A stretch of 64,000 nt of DNA. Origin: Ursus arctos (taxonomy: Eukaryota; Chordata; Mammalia; Carnivora; Ursidae). Shown here piece after piece: positions 33,927-44,455 of this stretch. The position numbers and the translations under genes are program-made. Position 1 is the first letter of the stretch, and each line of letters opens with the position of its first letter. The notes under the pieces are model-generated. The model was given only the letters and a program-made list of their open reading frames with translations, had not been told where the DNA came from and did not search any database. Where the stretch lies: NCBI RefSeq assembly GCF_023065955.2, contig NW_026623067.1:54444444-54508443 (forward strand). The letters run 5' to 3'.

Positions 33927-36112
33927 ATTCACTGGTTTTTATAAATATGTTACACCTCAATTAAAATCATGAGCAGTTGGGAGCAAATATGAATATGTTT
34001 GAATTTCCTCCTTATGGTATCTCCTTGCTGGGACTCAGTTTAAATCAACACATTCTTCTTGGAACGCTTGGAATCAGTATCTTCAATGTCACACTCACCT
34101 AAGTTAATAAATGACAACTCACCAAGATGGGTAACAAGAGATCTGAGTCATTAATTTGCTAAAATCTTTTCCTGTTGGGCACTTGAGTACTATTTCTCAT
34201 TGCCCTTATACTAACACACCCATCTTTATCCTCCCTGCCCTGATAACAGACAGTCTTGCTATAGATTGTTAATTTGTTGCTTTGGACCTTGAAAAAGGTA
34301 AACTGAATACACCCCCAGCAGCCTTTTAAGGAGGAGGGCTCTAGTCGTCCTGCTAGAATTTGGACCTGGGGTTCCAGGGAGTCTGAGCATTTCAAACCCT
34401 CAAGCAGAAAAGCACTTAACTTTTGCTATGTGTGTAGGGGGTAGGGTGGGGTGGGGGGTGGTAGGTAAGTAGTGTAGAAGAAAAGAAATAAAATCACACC
34501 TACTTTCAACATCAGGGTTGACCAACATCAGGGTATAACTATCATTCTGCTTATACTTTGGAGAGAAGAAAAAGGATCCTGTTATTTGAAATATATCAGA
34601 AACTGATTTATAGTTATAGGTCTTTCTTTCTCTTTGTCTCTCTCCTCTCTTCCAGTGTCCTCTCCCATCTCTTCCTCCCTCCTCCTCTTTTTTTATATGT
34701 AATTAACCTATAGTTCTCTCTAAGTCAGTGATGTTGTTTGGTGGGTTTGCTGTCTTTGTGTTTGTTCTGGGATAATTTTTCTGCAATTATGGATCTTCTC
34801 CTCACCTAGAAGGCATTCCCCTTAACTACCACATCTGCTTGTTTTCACTCCACACTACCACTTAGGATACAATGTTTGATATGAAATATGCGCTAAACAG
34901 TGGCGTGGGACAGGCTCCCTCTGTGGATTGGACTCTCTTTTCCCCAGGCAGCCTTCCATGGCTTCCTGTTTGTACAGGGGTGACCAAGCCCTTCTTTGTT
35001 CTGTGGGTCTGCGTTTTTGCTTCTGATCAAGTCCCTGCTTAAAATCTGTGATACTGCGTGAAAGCTGCTCCTGAGAAGTAGGAGAAAACACTGGGATGGA
35101 AGAAGTCATTAATTTGTAGGACTGGATGAGTCCTAGGGAAGATTTGTTTAGATTACAGGAGATAAACCCTAAGGAATCTTTAGAGGCGAGGGCTGGCCTA
35201 TTGAGGAGCTAGCCAATGATCTTCCCTTCTTCTAATTGCTCCCTACCTTATTTTTCTCCATAAACACTTACCTGCTCAGGCTTCCCTGGTGAAGGAGTGC
35301 TTTAAGGTGGCACAGGGAGGGAACTGGATTACAGAATGCGTGGACTCAGTTTCATTAGAATCCACTTGGTGATGTAATATTGTTTGCTAGATTCTGTGCT
35401 GCAGGTTCTCCTTTTACTGGGCATCATGATTGATACTCAGTGTTTTAAGTCTCACCTCTGGTTGTGGGAGACAGAGAAGGGCAGGGAACAAACAGAACAC
35501 ATGCACACACACAAGTTTCTGATGAGGTATTGTTCCACAGAGTGTGAAGGGCCCCATGTTTTTGAATTCCCAGCCTGGTGGACACGTGTTCCTCATGTGC
35601 TCACCTGCACCAGCCTTCCCTATTTGATCCAGGCCTTTTGTGAAGTTCTGAATATTGGGAGACCTTTCTAGTGCTGCCCTCAGGAGAGAAATCCTGCTGC
35701 AGGCTAACTCCCTGAGAGTGGAAAAATGGAACTTCCATCGCTGGCCAACTGAAGCACGGAATGATTCATTTCCTGTCATTAACAGAGTGAAAAAGATGTC
35801 GTTCACAGGGTTCTTGAAGCTGGAAAAGCACATTATGCTAAACACTCAGTTTCCTGATGGATGGCATCAGCTCTCCTAATTTCCTTTCAGCAGCAGCCCT
35901 GCTTGGGGATATTTCAGATTTCGGAGGCTGTTGGAGAGCATGCTAAGTAGTCCAGGTGCTCCATGCGCAGTCAGGGCAGAGAGAGGATATTACGCTAACT
36001 CAGCCCTGGATTAAGAGAGTGACGTCATTTTTTTCCCTCGGAGATGTAGGGATGTTTAATCCTCAGGTTGCTATAGAACCTTTCTAAATATTTAGGGATT
36101 GGATCTCAGGTT
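33927..36112. other. No gene; single-copy sequence
   Basis: Two overlapping opposite-strand frames (35414-35845 minus, 143 codons; 35384-35671 plus, 95 codons) have no recognisable domain. A tandem AACATCAGGGT occurs near 34508-34534. A canonical CRE lies at 36020-36027 and is listed separately. Confidence 0.6.
36020..36027. promoter_or_regulatory. Consensus CRE (TGACGTCA)
   Basis: A perfect palindromic CREB/ATF site in otherwise CpG-poor single-copy DNA. No promoter, CpG island or gene start is evident nearby, so function is unproven. An 8-bp site can occur by chance, though its central CpG is of a kind usually lost in methylated DNA. Confidence 0.3.
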
Positions 36113-36129
36113 AAAACTTGAAGGTTCAG

Positions 36130-36325
36130 GGGCTCCTGGGTGGTGCAGTTGTTAAGCATCTGCCTTCGGCTCAGGGCGTGATCCCGGCGTTCTGGGATCG
36201 AGCACTGCCTCAGGCTCCTCTGCTATGAGCCTGCTTCTTCCTCTCCCACTCCCCCTGCTTGTGTTCCCTCTCTCACTGGCTGTTTCTCTGTCAAATAAAT
36301 AAAATCTTAAAAAACAAACAAACAA
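36130..36325 (+). mobile_element. Young ursid-type SINE
   Basis: The head is GGGCTCCTGGGTGGTGCAGT, the body GGCTCAGGGCGTGATCCCGG, and the tail is CAAA-interrupted. The 17-bp target duplication AAAACTTGAAGGTTCAG is perfect at 36113-36129 and 36326-36342, indicating a fairly recent insertion. Confidence 0.97.
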
Positions 36326-36629
36326 AAAACTTGAAGGTTCAGGCCCACCTGGGCATAAATCAACTAAAACAAAACAAAAACCAAAAACCACACTCCCATT
36401 TAAAATTGCAGTGGGTATTATTTGTAGATAAACCCTTCTTAGGAGACAAATCTTTCCACTAGAAAAATAAGTTTGTATCACATGGTCTTTTTAATTCACT
36501 TTTTGATACGATGGGCTTATATACTCATAGCTGTGAATATATAGAATACTTCTTTTCAAGAAGTTCAAAGAATTTCATCTTCTGTCCTATCTAGTTGCAG
36601 AATACCCTCAGAAGAAACAAGATGGTGTC

Positions 36630-36700
36630 ACAGGCCCTAGAGTCACAGAGAGGTTAAGTGATTTGTCTAGGGTCCCACAGCTAGAGTTGAGACCTGGTAT
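36630..36700 (-). mobile_element. MIR SINE fragment
   Basis: GTCACAGAGAGGTTAAGTGA followed by TTTGTCTAGGGTCCCACAGC is the reverse MIR core. Confidence 0.65.
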
Positions 36701-36879
36701 ATAAATATATATGCTCATGCACCGTTTCATGCTGCCAGCGCTTGACCTTGATAATGTATCTCGAGTGACTCCTAATCTCTGTGTATAGTACACCCAGAGA
36801 ATACACCCCAGGCTGCAGATTGGGGTTCAGCCTTGTTTATGCTTGGGGCTTCCCTAAATTCATTTGGCTACCCCAAGAA

Positions 36880-37020
36880 CCTTTGTGAGGTTGACATTGC
36901 TATCCCCATTTCAACAGTGAGAAAACTGGGACCCAAGGTCATAGAGGTGCCAGAGATAGCGATCTGGTTTAGACTCAAATCTGACTCCCTGTGTAGACTC
37001 CCTGTGGAACACAGACAAGC
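36880..37020 (-). mobile_element. MIR SINE fragment
   Basis: Reverse MIR-like: TATCCCCATTTCAACAGTGA, GAAAACTGGGACCCAAGGTC, then AGACTCAAATCTGACTCCC. Confidence 0.6.
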
Positions 37021-37589
37021 AAAGAAGTCTGGACATGAAACAGATAAAGCAGGCAGTGTGTTCACCATTCACAGACATCTGCAGGGAGTCCATATTCTTG
37101 GAGAAACTAAAGAGTAAGTATTTCAGATAAAATTTGATTTGCTAGTTCCTGGTTACAATAAAATAGTATGTGTTTCCTTTTGGCCACAGTTATTCTGAAA
37201 GAAGTGAGGATTGTTGCACACAGGATTTTTCTATGAGTGAGGAAAGGACAGGAACCCCAAAAGAAAGAAGGCTGGTTGGAGAGGGCTTCCCCAGAGTGTG
37301 GCCTCAGTGGCCCTGTTTGTCTTAGGAGAGATCTGATTTTGGGCAGGGACACTGGGCAAAGGGAGAAAAGGGGCCCTAAACACAGCTGTTTAGTGAGATG
37401 CAATTACCCTTGAAGGGCCAGGAACCACTTGACCTGGGGAAGATAGCAATACCATGAAAATGCCAGAATCTCAGTGGAGGACCTGAAAATCTGAGATAGA
37501 GGAGAGAAGCCCTTCAGAAGTGCCAGGTGGGGGAAAGGGGAGAATTACTCTGGGTTCAGGCCTTTCCTAATCTGGCAAGAAAAACTCTG
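37021..37589. other. No gene
   Basis: Nothing recognisable. Short opposite-strand frames only. Confidence 0.55.
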
Positions 37590-37755
37590 GCTTGGGAATC
37601 AAAGCGCTGTCCTGGTATCACTTGGGAACTTCTCAGAAATCACCTGCTCAGGCCTTCCCCCAGACCTCCTAAATCAGAAGTGCTGTCCTTGGGGGCCAAC
37701 AGAGCAGGTTTGAGCAAGCTGTTTTGGATGCACCTAATCTTTGAGAAGCACAGCT
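37590..37755 (-). mobile_element. MER20-like hAT DNA transposon
   Basis: In reverse this follows a MER20-type element. The + strand reads TATCACTTGGGAACTTCTCA, GAAATCACCTGCTCAGGCCT, CCCAGACCTCCTAAATCAGA, TGGATGCACCTAATCTTTGAG in the expected order and spacing. Family name from memory. The 109-codon plus frame across it is not a gene. Confidence 0.7.
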
Positions 37756-37894
37756 CTAAAACATACAGGGCCTTCCAGGTGATCTCTGCTAATGGAGTGA
37801 GAGAGAAGCTTGTCACAGGTATCATTGTACATTTATTCGTGTGTTGGTTTGATTAATAGCCATGTGCAGTACTAGGCTCTAAGTTCAGACTGTG

Positions 37895-38170
37895 TGCCAG
37901 AGATGGCTAGATGTTGACTAATCTTGTTTCCTGGGCACAGAGGAAGACTATGTTTCCCAGCATCTCTTGCAGTTCGGTTGGCCGTGTGATTGGGTTCTGG
38001 CCAATGGAATGTCACAGAAATGAGGTAATCCATGTTAAAGTGTGGGTCCTGACAGATATACTCGCAGCCTGTCTGGGACTATGAGAACAAACTTTTAGTG
38101 TTAAGTCACTAAGATTTGGGGATTGTTTCTCACAGCAACAGCTTCTGTTAACTACCCTGAATAATACAGA
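37895..38170 (+). mobile_element. MaLR/MLT1-like solo LTR, old
   Basis: The end reads TTAGTGTTAAGTCACTAAGA, TTTGGGGATTGTTTCTCACAGC, then ACTACCCTGAATAATACA, as in old mammalian MaLR LTRs. The internal TTCTGGCCAATGGAATGTCA fits too. No internal retroviral sequence adjoins it. Confidence 0.6.
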
Positions 38171-39611
38171 CTAAGTGAAAAGAGAGCAAGAACTGGTCCA
38201 GTTTTTGCTCATTATTTTATCCAGTGATGATATTCAAAATGTTAACAGTTGCTGTGACCCAGTCAATCCAGACAGACACTGAATTGCACACTGGGTACAT
38301 CCTGGGGGCCCTCTGCATTTCTAGATATTAACTCAGTAGTTGAAGGATTTGGGGAAAATCCTTCAAAAATCCAGGGGTTCCAGTAGGATGGGACGTTGGG
38401 TGGGAGAGTATGGAAGAATTTCAGTATTTTAATAGCCTACACGCCTGTGGTGGTGAATGCCAGTTATATCCTTGATGCTTGGACACCTCCTTGTGCCAGG
38501 ATTGTGCTCATTAATACTTTTTTTGAGTTTAAACCAGATAATTTGAATATAATGTAGTTAAGATCCTAATTGAGCATTTAAGGTACAAATTGCAGACATC
38601 TGTTTGGAGTCTCTCCTGGTGTAAATAATCCATGGGATCTAGGGACATCGATATGGGCTCCATTTGATCTCCTTCTTTGCCCTAATGAAGACCTCCTTTC
38701 AGAATTTTGAGTCCTCGACCTTTGTTGGGTTTCTGAATCCTTTTGGTGTTTAATGAAATTTACAAGTTCCCTTACTAAAGGAATGTAAATATACACATAA
38801 ATGCAAGGAAATGGATTCTTTTTTAGGGAGTTCAAGTGTCATTTGAGCTCCATTTCCAGGAATGAGCAGGAAAACATGGAGGAATGCAATTTCTGGAAGT
38901 CGCTAAGTATGGGCCAGGACTTACTTGCCTTCAAGCAAAGAATATGCATAACTCATAAAAACAGGACTTGGGAGGTTCCTGCAGCATCTGTAAATTCCAT
39001 GATGTTTGATTTTTCTCAGTTCCTGACTTCTAGCCTATAGTGAATAGTGGCATAAAGTTATTATTTTTTTAAAGGGTTGGTGGCTTTGTTATAGAGACAC
39101 ATATTAAGCATTCGTGACATAATTTGTAAATTGGGTTTGACTTATATATTAGGACAGTGTATAAAATCCTGCATGTTATGTCCATGCACTTCCTTCCCTG
39201 TCTCAGATTCTTCTTAGAGAAATAAGAGGTTCTTCACGCTGCCAGAGCCTGTTTATTTTAACACCCACCATGGGGGGACCCACCTTCCTGTTCCCTTACT
39301 GGATGTAAAAACTGTTGGGAGGGTGAACCCTGAAGATCTAAAGGGAGGAATTTCTGGCAGGTGGGAGGTTGAATGATTCACTTCCTGACGTTGGTGCAGT
39401 GAGAAAAATCTCATTCATAAATGTTCTCTCACTTGTAGCAACTTTAGCAACTTTAGCTTTAGGAGGTTTTTATTACTGGCATGGGCTGGAGGTATGTGAG
39501 GATGCTTGTTATTCCACAGTGTAGGGCCACCCCAGGGACCAAAGATAGACAGCCTGAAGAAGAGGTCAAGGTGATGCCAAGCAAAACGAAGTGGAAGGGT
39601 TGTTTTTTTTT

Positions 39612-39645
<34 letters not shown>

Positions 39646-41064
39646 GTAGTCTGAACTCAAAAATCACTCTCGCCAAGGTTAAAAAAAAAGTTGTGGTGAA
39701 ATGTATCCCTACTCTTGTGTCTGAGAATTGAGTACTTTAGGGGAAGGGGTTTAGAGAGCCTCTGCAGTTTGCCGATGAGCTGAAAGCAAACGCTCCTGGA
39801 GCAGACTGGGTGTGCTGACGGCCAGTGCCCCCATAGGGGCTGGCGGCACTTCTGCTCGGCTGCCGCAGGTCTCCGCAGAGGGGGATAGCGAGAGGGAAGC
39901 CAGAGGACGGTCAGCGGAAAGGATGAGGGTAGTTTGGAGTGCCTCAGCAAGAGTTTGAGCTTCATTCTGTGAGCCATAAAATACTATTCAAAATCTCAGA
40001 GTGTGAGAGTGAGGGAAGCAGTGCCATGATTTGTCCAGGAGATAAGCCAGGAGTGGGCCAGACTGGACACATTCGGTAGGTGTGCCCAAACTGATGAGCT
40101 GCTCAGCTAACTCTGCCTTGGACCTTCTGTGAGTTTGCTCCTCAGACTCTTGGTGGGTGTCACCTTCATGCCCGGCAGGAGCCCCATACGCATATATACG
40201 TGGTGGGCTGGCAAGGCTGAGCCAAGGGCAGAGGTTGATGGGGGAAGGAGACGTGGTCCTGGGAATGAGAGAGGTAAAGCAAAGGTCAGGGATGAGGTTA
40301 CAAACTGGAGGTTAAAAACTGGAACCAGAGAGAACGTCAGAGGTCCTAGAGTTAGGACTAGTCAGGAGCCACGGAGCTTATGGGTTTTGGAGAGCCTTAT
40401 GGTGAGGCTCACTAGAGCCAGGTCCAGGCGAGCAGAGCAGCAGTGTCCAGAGAAAGAAGCATCACGTGTTGGCCTGTGATGGGGCTCTGTGCACTACCTC
40501 ATGGGCTCTTTGTGGGCCTCTAGCAGCTCGATCCTCACTGAACCAAGTCTCAGGGAGGTTTGATCACTTACACTGAACCACACATCCTAACTCTGCCAAG
40601 GTTGGAGCTCACACTCAGTCCTGGATATGTTTAGTAGCCATGTGGGCAGTTAGAGCTGGCTTTGAAGAGGGTTTGGTGTTCATCCTGGTCTAACGGGAAG
40701 GTGGGGGCTGGTCTTTCCTTCAGGGCACAAGTCTACCTACGTGCTAAATGAAAACCCGACAGGTCCCAGAGAAACCCAAGACTGTGAAAGCTGGGGGTCG
40801 CCTGCCTTCTTTTTAGACAGGTGGTGGATGGAAATTTGATAGCCAGACTTTCTACAGAAGTCAGGGCTATGATGGCCTTGAGGCTGGGCCACCTTCTCCC
40901 TCACTGAGATCCCTGCCATTCTGTGAGGTAAATGAGTGCTTTTGTTCCTCAGAAGGAAAGAAGGAGAGAGCAGAAAATTGGTGGAGCACAGGTCATGAGA
41001 GCATCCTCTTTTGGGAAGATGTCTTCTGTGTTTTTCTGTGGATCAACTTTGAAAGACTGCTGTG
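38171..41064. other. No gene; contains a 30-T run
   Basis: Single-copy in appearance. A weak L2-like patch may lie at 39940-40070. Frames up to 116 codons (40129-40479 plus, Arg-rich) show no domain. Confidence 0.6.
39613..39642. repeat. Uninterrupted T30 run
   Basis: Preceded by TGTTTTTTTTTG, making a nearly 40-bp T-rich block. Unlike the other long T tracts here, no SINE or L1 body adjoins either side. Confidence 0.9.
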
Positions 41065-41305
41065 AAGAGAATGAGTTTTGGAGTCAGAATGCCTGAGTCT
41101 TATCCTGGCTCTCTCACTACCTGCATGCATGAGCTTGGGTTTGTTGTCTACTTTCCCTGGGCTGCAGTGTCCTCATCTGTAAAATGGGCTAATAATAATA
41201 GTTTCCCCCTCATGCATTTGTTTTTAGGGTTGAATGAGGTGATAGAGGAAGAGGACTAGATTAGTGCCTGACATAGAGTATGCCCTCAAAATTGTTAGCT
41301 ACAAC
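41065..41305 (+). mobile_element. MIR SINE, nearly full length
   Basis: The forward MIR landmarks run in order across about 240 bp: GAGTTTTGGAGTCAGAATGC, TCCTGGCTCTCTCACTACCT, GTCCTCATCTGTAAAATGGG, GGGTTGAATGAGGTGATAGA, TTAGTGCCTGACATAGAGTA. It is the best preserved MIR in the window. Confidence 0.85.
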
Positions 41306-43395
41306 AAAGGGTATTGATAATGACCTCATAGTCTATACCCGTGACTACCCATTTTCACATTAGCAAAGAGGCATTTCTCATATCCAACTGGGAAGGTGAC
41401 AATGATTAGGGATATTTTGGTGGGAGTTGACCTTATAAAGAGAGAGAATTTGGGGGGCTGACTGGAGGAGTACACCAGTCCTGAACAATTCTTTCTTTGC
41501 TGGTGAATCCAGTGCTCTTGGATAATTTGCTGGAGGAAGTGAGCTACATGGTCAGTGCTGAGGTGGAGTTTCCTCCCCTGCTGTGGACCAAGTATCAGTG
41601 CGGATGGAGATAAAAGGGTGATGTGGAGGTGGAAAGGAGAGGGGTGGTGGGAGAGAGAACCAGTGGCTAGAAACCAAACCAGAATCGTACCCCAAACAGA
41701 AGACAGCTCGTGAATCAGCATTAAAAGTCCCCCGTAAAGGCCATATGTGCGACCCCATGAAAAAGTTTATCCTCCAGATGTGACATTTTGATGTGATTAA
41801 AACAAGCCTTGACAAAGTTGAGCCAGATGGGGACAGGGAGTAGGGGTGGTCTGTGAACTCCTGCAGATTCCTTGTGAGGTGAAGAAAATGGATAGGAATT
41901 CTCTCAAAAGCCTCGGCAGACTAGTAATTGCAGATTTTGTATAGTTCTAATGAGAAAGCGTTTTAGTTTGGCAAACACATCTGTGCTGTGTGTCCCCAAA
42001 GCCCAGCGGTATTCGCCTGCTTGCCTTTTGAACTCTGAGAAGTGGCACAGCAATCTCCAGTAATCACAGGAGATTTCAGATTGCCAGTGGGTTTATACCA
42101 GAAACATCTTAGCACAGGGCTTAAGAAAACCTCACACTCCAATTATGTGCTGAAAAAGGTCATTGGGTGGAATTTCCTTAAGAACAATTCCAGTGTTTCA
42201 TACAGAGTCCAGCAAGCAGAGGCCATTTTGACATCCTGCTGTAAAGTCAGCTTTCTTTGCACAATTTCCATGGAAAAGTGGTGAAGAATTCGGTAGCCAT
42301 TAAGTCTCCATGATTTTGGACTGCTTTTCCTTCTAGCAGGGGGGCATTGGTAAAGAGGATTCTAAGAGAGTGATGTATGTGGAAAAAGCAGGCAGATTTT
42401 GAAGATTTGAAAATAATGAACACATTCTTGGGGTTCATGTGACTAGAACTCTCTTGTGTGGTTTGAAGTGCTGTGTTCTTGGACTGAATTTTTAGCCTCA
42501 TTTCACTGTGGCCTTTGTTCACAAAATCTTTGTCATGGTTCCTGCTGAGGCAAAAAGACAACAGAAGATAATTCTATTCCTCCATGTTCACACTCTGTTT
42601 GGATTAGAGAGGGTGAGCTCTCACTGGAGAAGTTGTGTGTGTGTGTGTATGTCCGCGGCATTTTTCTGTGGCTTGTACCAGATGCAGCAGTAGTGCAGTC
42701 ATCCCCAGGTTGCACAAGATCCCGAAGGCCAGGAGAGGCCGGAGGTGTAAGCTTGAGGTGGGCTGCAGGTGTCGGACGTGTGCACAGGCGGCACATCTGT
42801 GTGTGCCTGCTTCTAAGGCAGGGTCGAGTTGGTATGAGCATGTGGGTAAGTATAAGTTTGGTATTTATTGTTCTAGGCAATGCCTATGACTGAGTTTACC
42901 TGTTGAGATAGACTTATCTGGCAAGGGAAAAGCTCGAGAAGGTTTGAGGTGAGCAGATTCTCTGTTCTGAAGCCTGCTCACCCCTGAAGCTGTCTTCTAA
43001 AAGAAAACAACATGAAGAATTTCTACTACTAACTGTGTATTAAGATACATTTTTGGGTTCCTTTTGCTAATAGGCTGGGACTTCTCACATCAAGGGTCCG
43101 AAGCCCTGAGAGCCCTGGGAGCTGACTTCCAGCTTTTAGCCTGGCATTCTTCCTCCTCAGCCAACCATTATTTTTCCCTCCCTCCTACTGTTGACAATAA
43201 CAGTTAGTGATCACCTTTTGGGTATGTCTCTCCTCAGCCTGTTTTCTTGTTACTTTAAATCTGGGTGGTGCCTCAGCTTTTCTGGGTTGGAAAAAGAAAG
43301 GCCTGACATTTGCCCCTTTGGTGCAGCCTGTGGAACATAGAACACTGTGTTCAGTCATAAGCACAATTTGCCAAATACTTCTCGTTCTTTCTCCT

Positions 43396-43397
<2 letters not shown>
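41306..43397. other. No gene; single-copy sequence
   Basis: Contains a short (GT)n at 42633-42648. Three overlapping frames at 42533-42893 arise around that repeat and a GC-richer stretch. A 131-codon minus frame (41326-41721) has no domain. Confidence 0.6.

Positions 43398-43428
<31 letters not shown>
43398..43428. repeat. (TG)15 microsatellite
   Basis: An uninterrupted dinucleotide run, long enough to be length-polymorphic. Cys/Val and His/Thr runs in frames over it are artefacts. Confidence 0.95.
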
Positions 43429-43429
<1 letters not shown>

Positions 43430-43859
43430 GCTACATGTCCCAGCCCCCTGATGGTCGTGAGAGACCGTTTGAGTGGACCTGGCAAATGAGTTGGGAGCAA
43501 AGGGACATGCATCACCTCTGAATTGGAATATCTCATTGCCATTGTGAGATGCTCCAGTGCTCTCCCCTCTGGGGAACACTCAAGATGGTAACTTGACTCT
43601 GATAAAGAGATCCTTTCTGCTCACCTGTGATCAGCAACCTGCATTGCTTTTAAGTGGCTAAGATTTTGGAGTTACTGTTATGGGAACATAATCTGGCCTG
43701 GCCTGACCAACGTAGGCAGTTTATGTTTTATGAGAATTCATGGTCTTTTTCCCCTGTTTTGTGTGAGTAGCCTGCTATGTTTTTAGGGGTTTTAGAAAGG
43801 CTGTTCTACTTTAGAATATCACTACATCCTCATAGCCTCCACCCTGCTCCCGAGCTTGC
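43429..43859. other. No gene
   Basis: Nothing recognisable. Confidence 0.55.
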
Positions 43860-43990
43860 CCCACCTAGCTGCGGCCATGTGACTTAGGGCAAATCATTCT
43901 TTGTCTTTCTGGGCCTTTGCTCTCTGATTTTAAAACACGGGGCTGGGTGAGATGGCCTCCAGGGCCACAGCTGGCCCTCTGCTATGTGTC
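43860..43990 (+). mobile_element. MIR SINE fragment
   Basis: Forward: GGCCATGTGACTTAGGGCAA, ATCATTCTTTGTCTTTCTGG, then GGCTGGGTGAGATGGCCTCC. Confidence 0.6.
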
Positions 43991-44274
43991 TCAGTGGAGA
44001 GTTGGTCTCCTAGGTACCTATTCTGGTAAGGCTAACAGCCTGAGACGATTGTGGTGGAGTTCATGGATCTTTCTCTAAGGCCACAAATTCTTCTGCCCTC
44101 CACTCATTCTATCTCCATTGTCTTTGCATATTTTATTCCTTCTGCCTTCATCACTGGGCCACGGGGAGAGGGGGTCCATTGTCATCTCCACAGAGAGGAC
44201 TCCCTTGAAATCCAGTGTAACACAGGTTACTCACTCTTGTTTCATCTGATTTGACTTTCACCAGGGTCCTAATA

Positions 44275-44455
44275 GTGCTTGCAATGGTCACATCTAGTTA
44301 TTATTTTATTGTCTATAGTCTGTTACTCCTTCTAGAAAATAAACTGCACTGGAGCAAGGACAAGGACCTTGTCTTTGTTGTTCATTACTGTATCCCCCAC
44401 ACTTAAGACCAGGTCTGGCACACAGGTTCTCAATAAATGCTGGTCGAATTATTGC
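44275..44455 (+). mobile_element. L2 LINE 3' end, forward
   Basis: A clear L2 3' terminus: AGGACAAGGACCTTGTCTTT, TTCATTACTGTATCCCCCAC, CAGGTCTGGCACACAGGTTC, TCAATAAATGCTGGTCGAAT. Confidence 0.8.
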
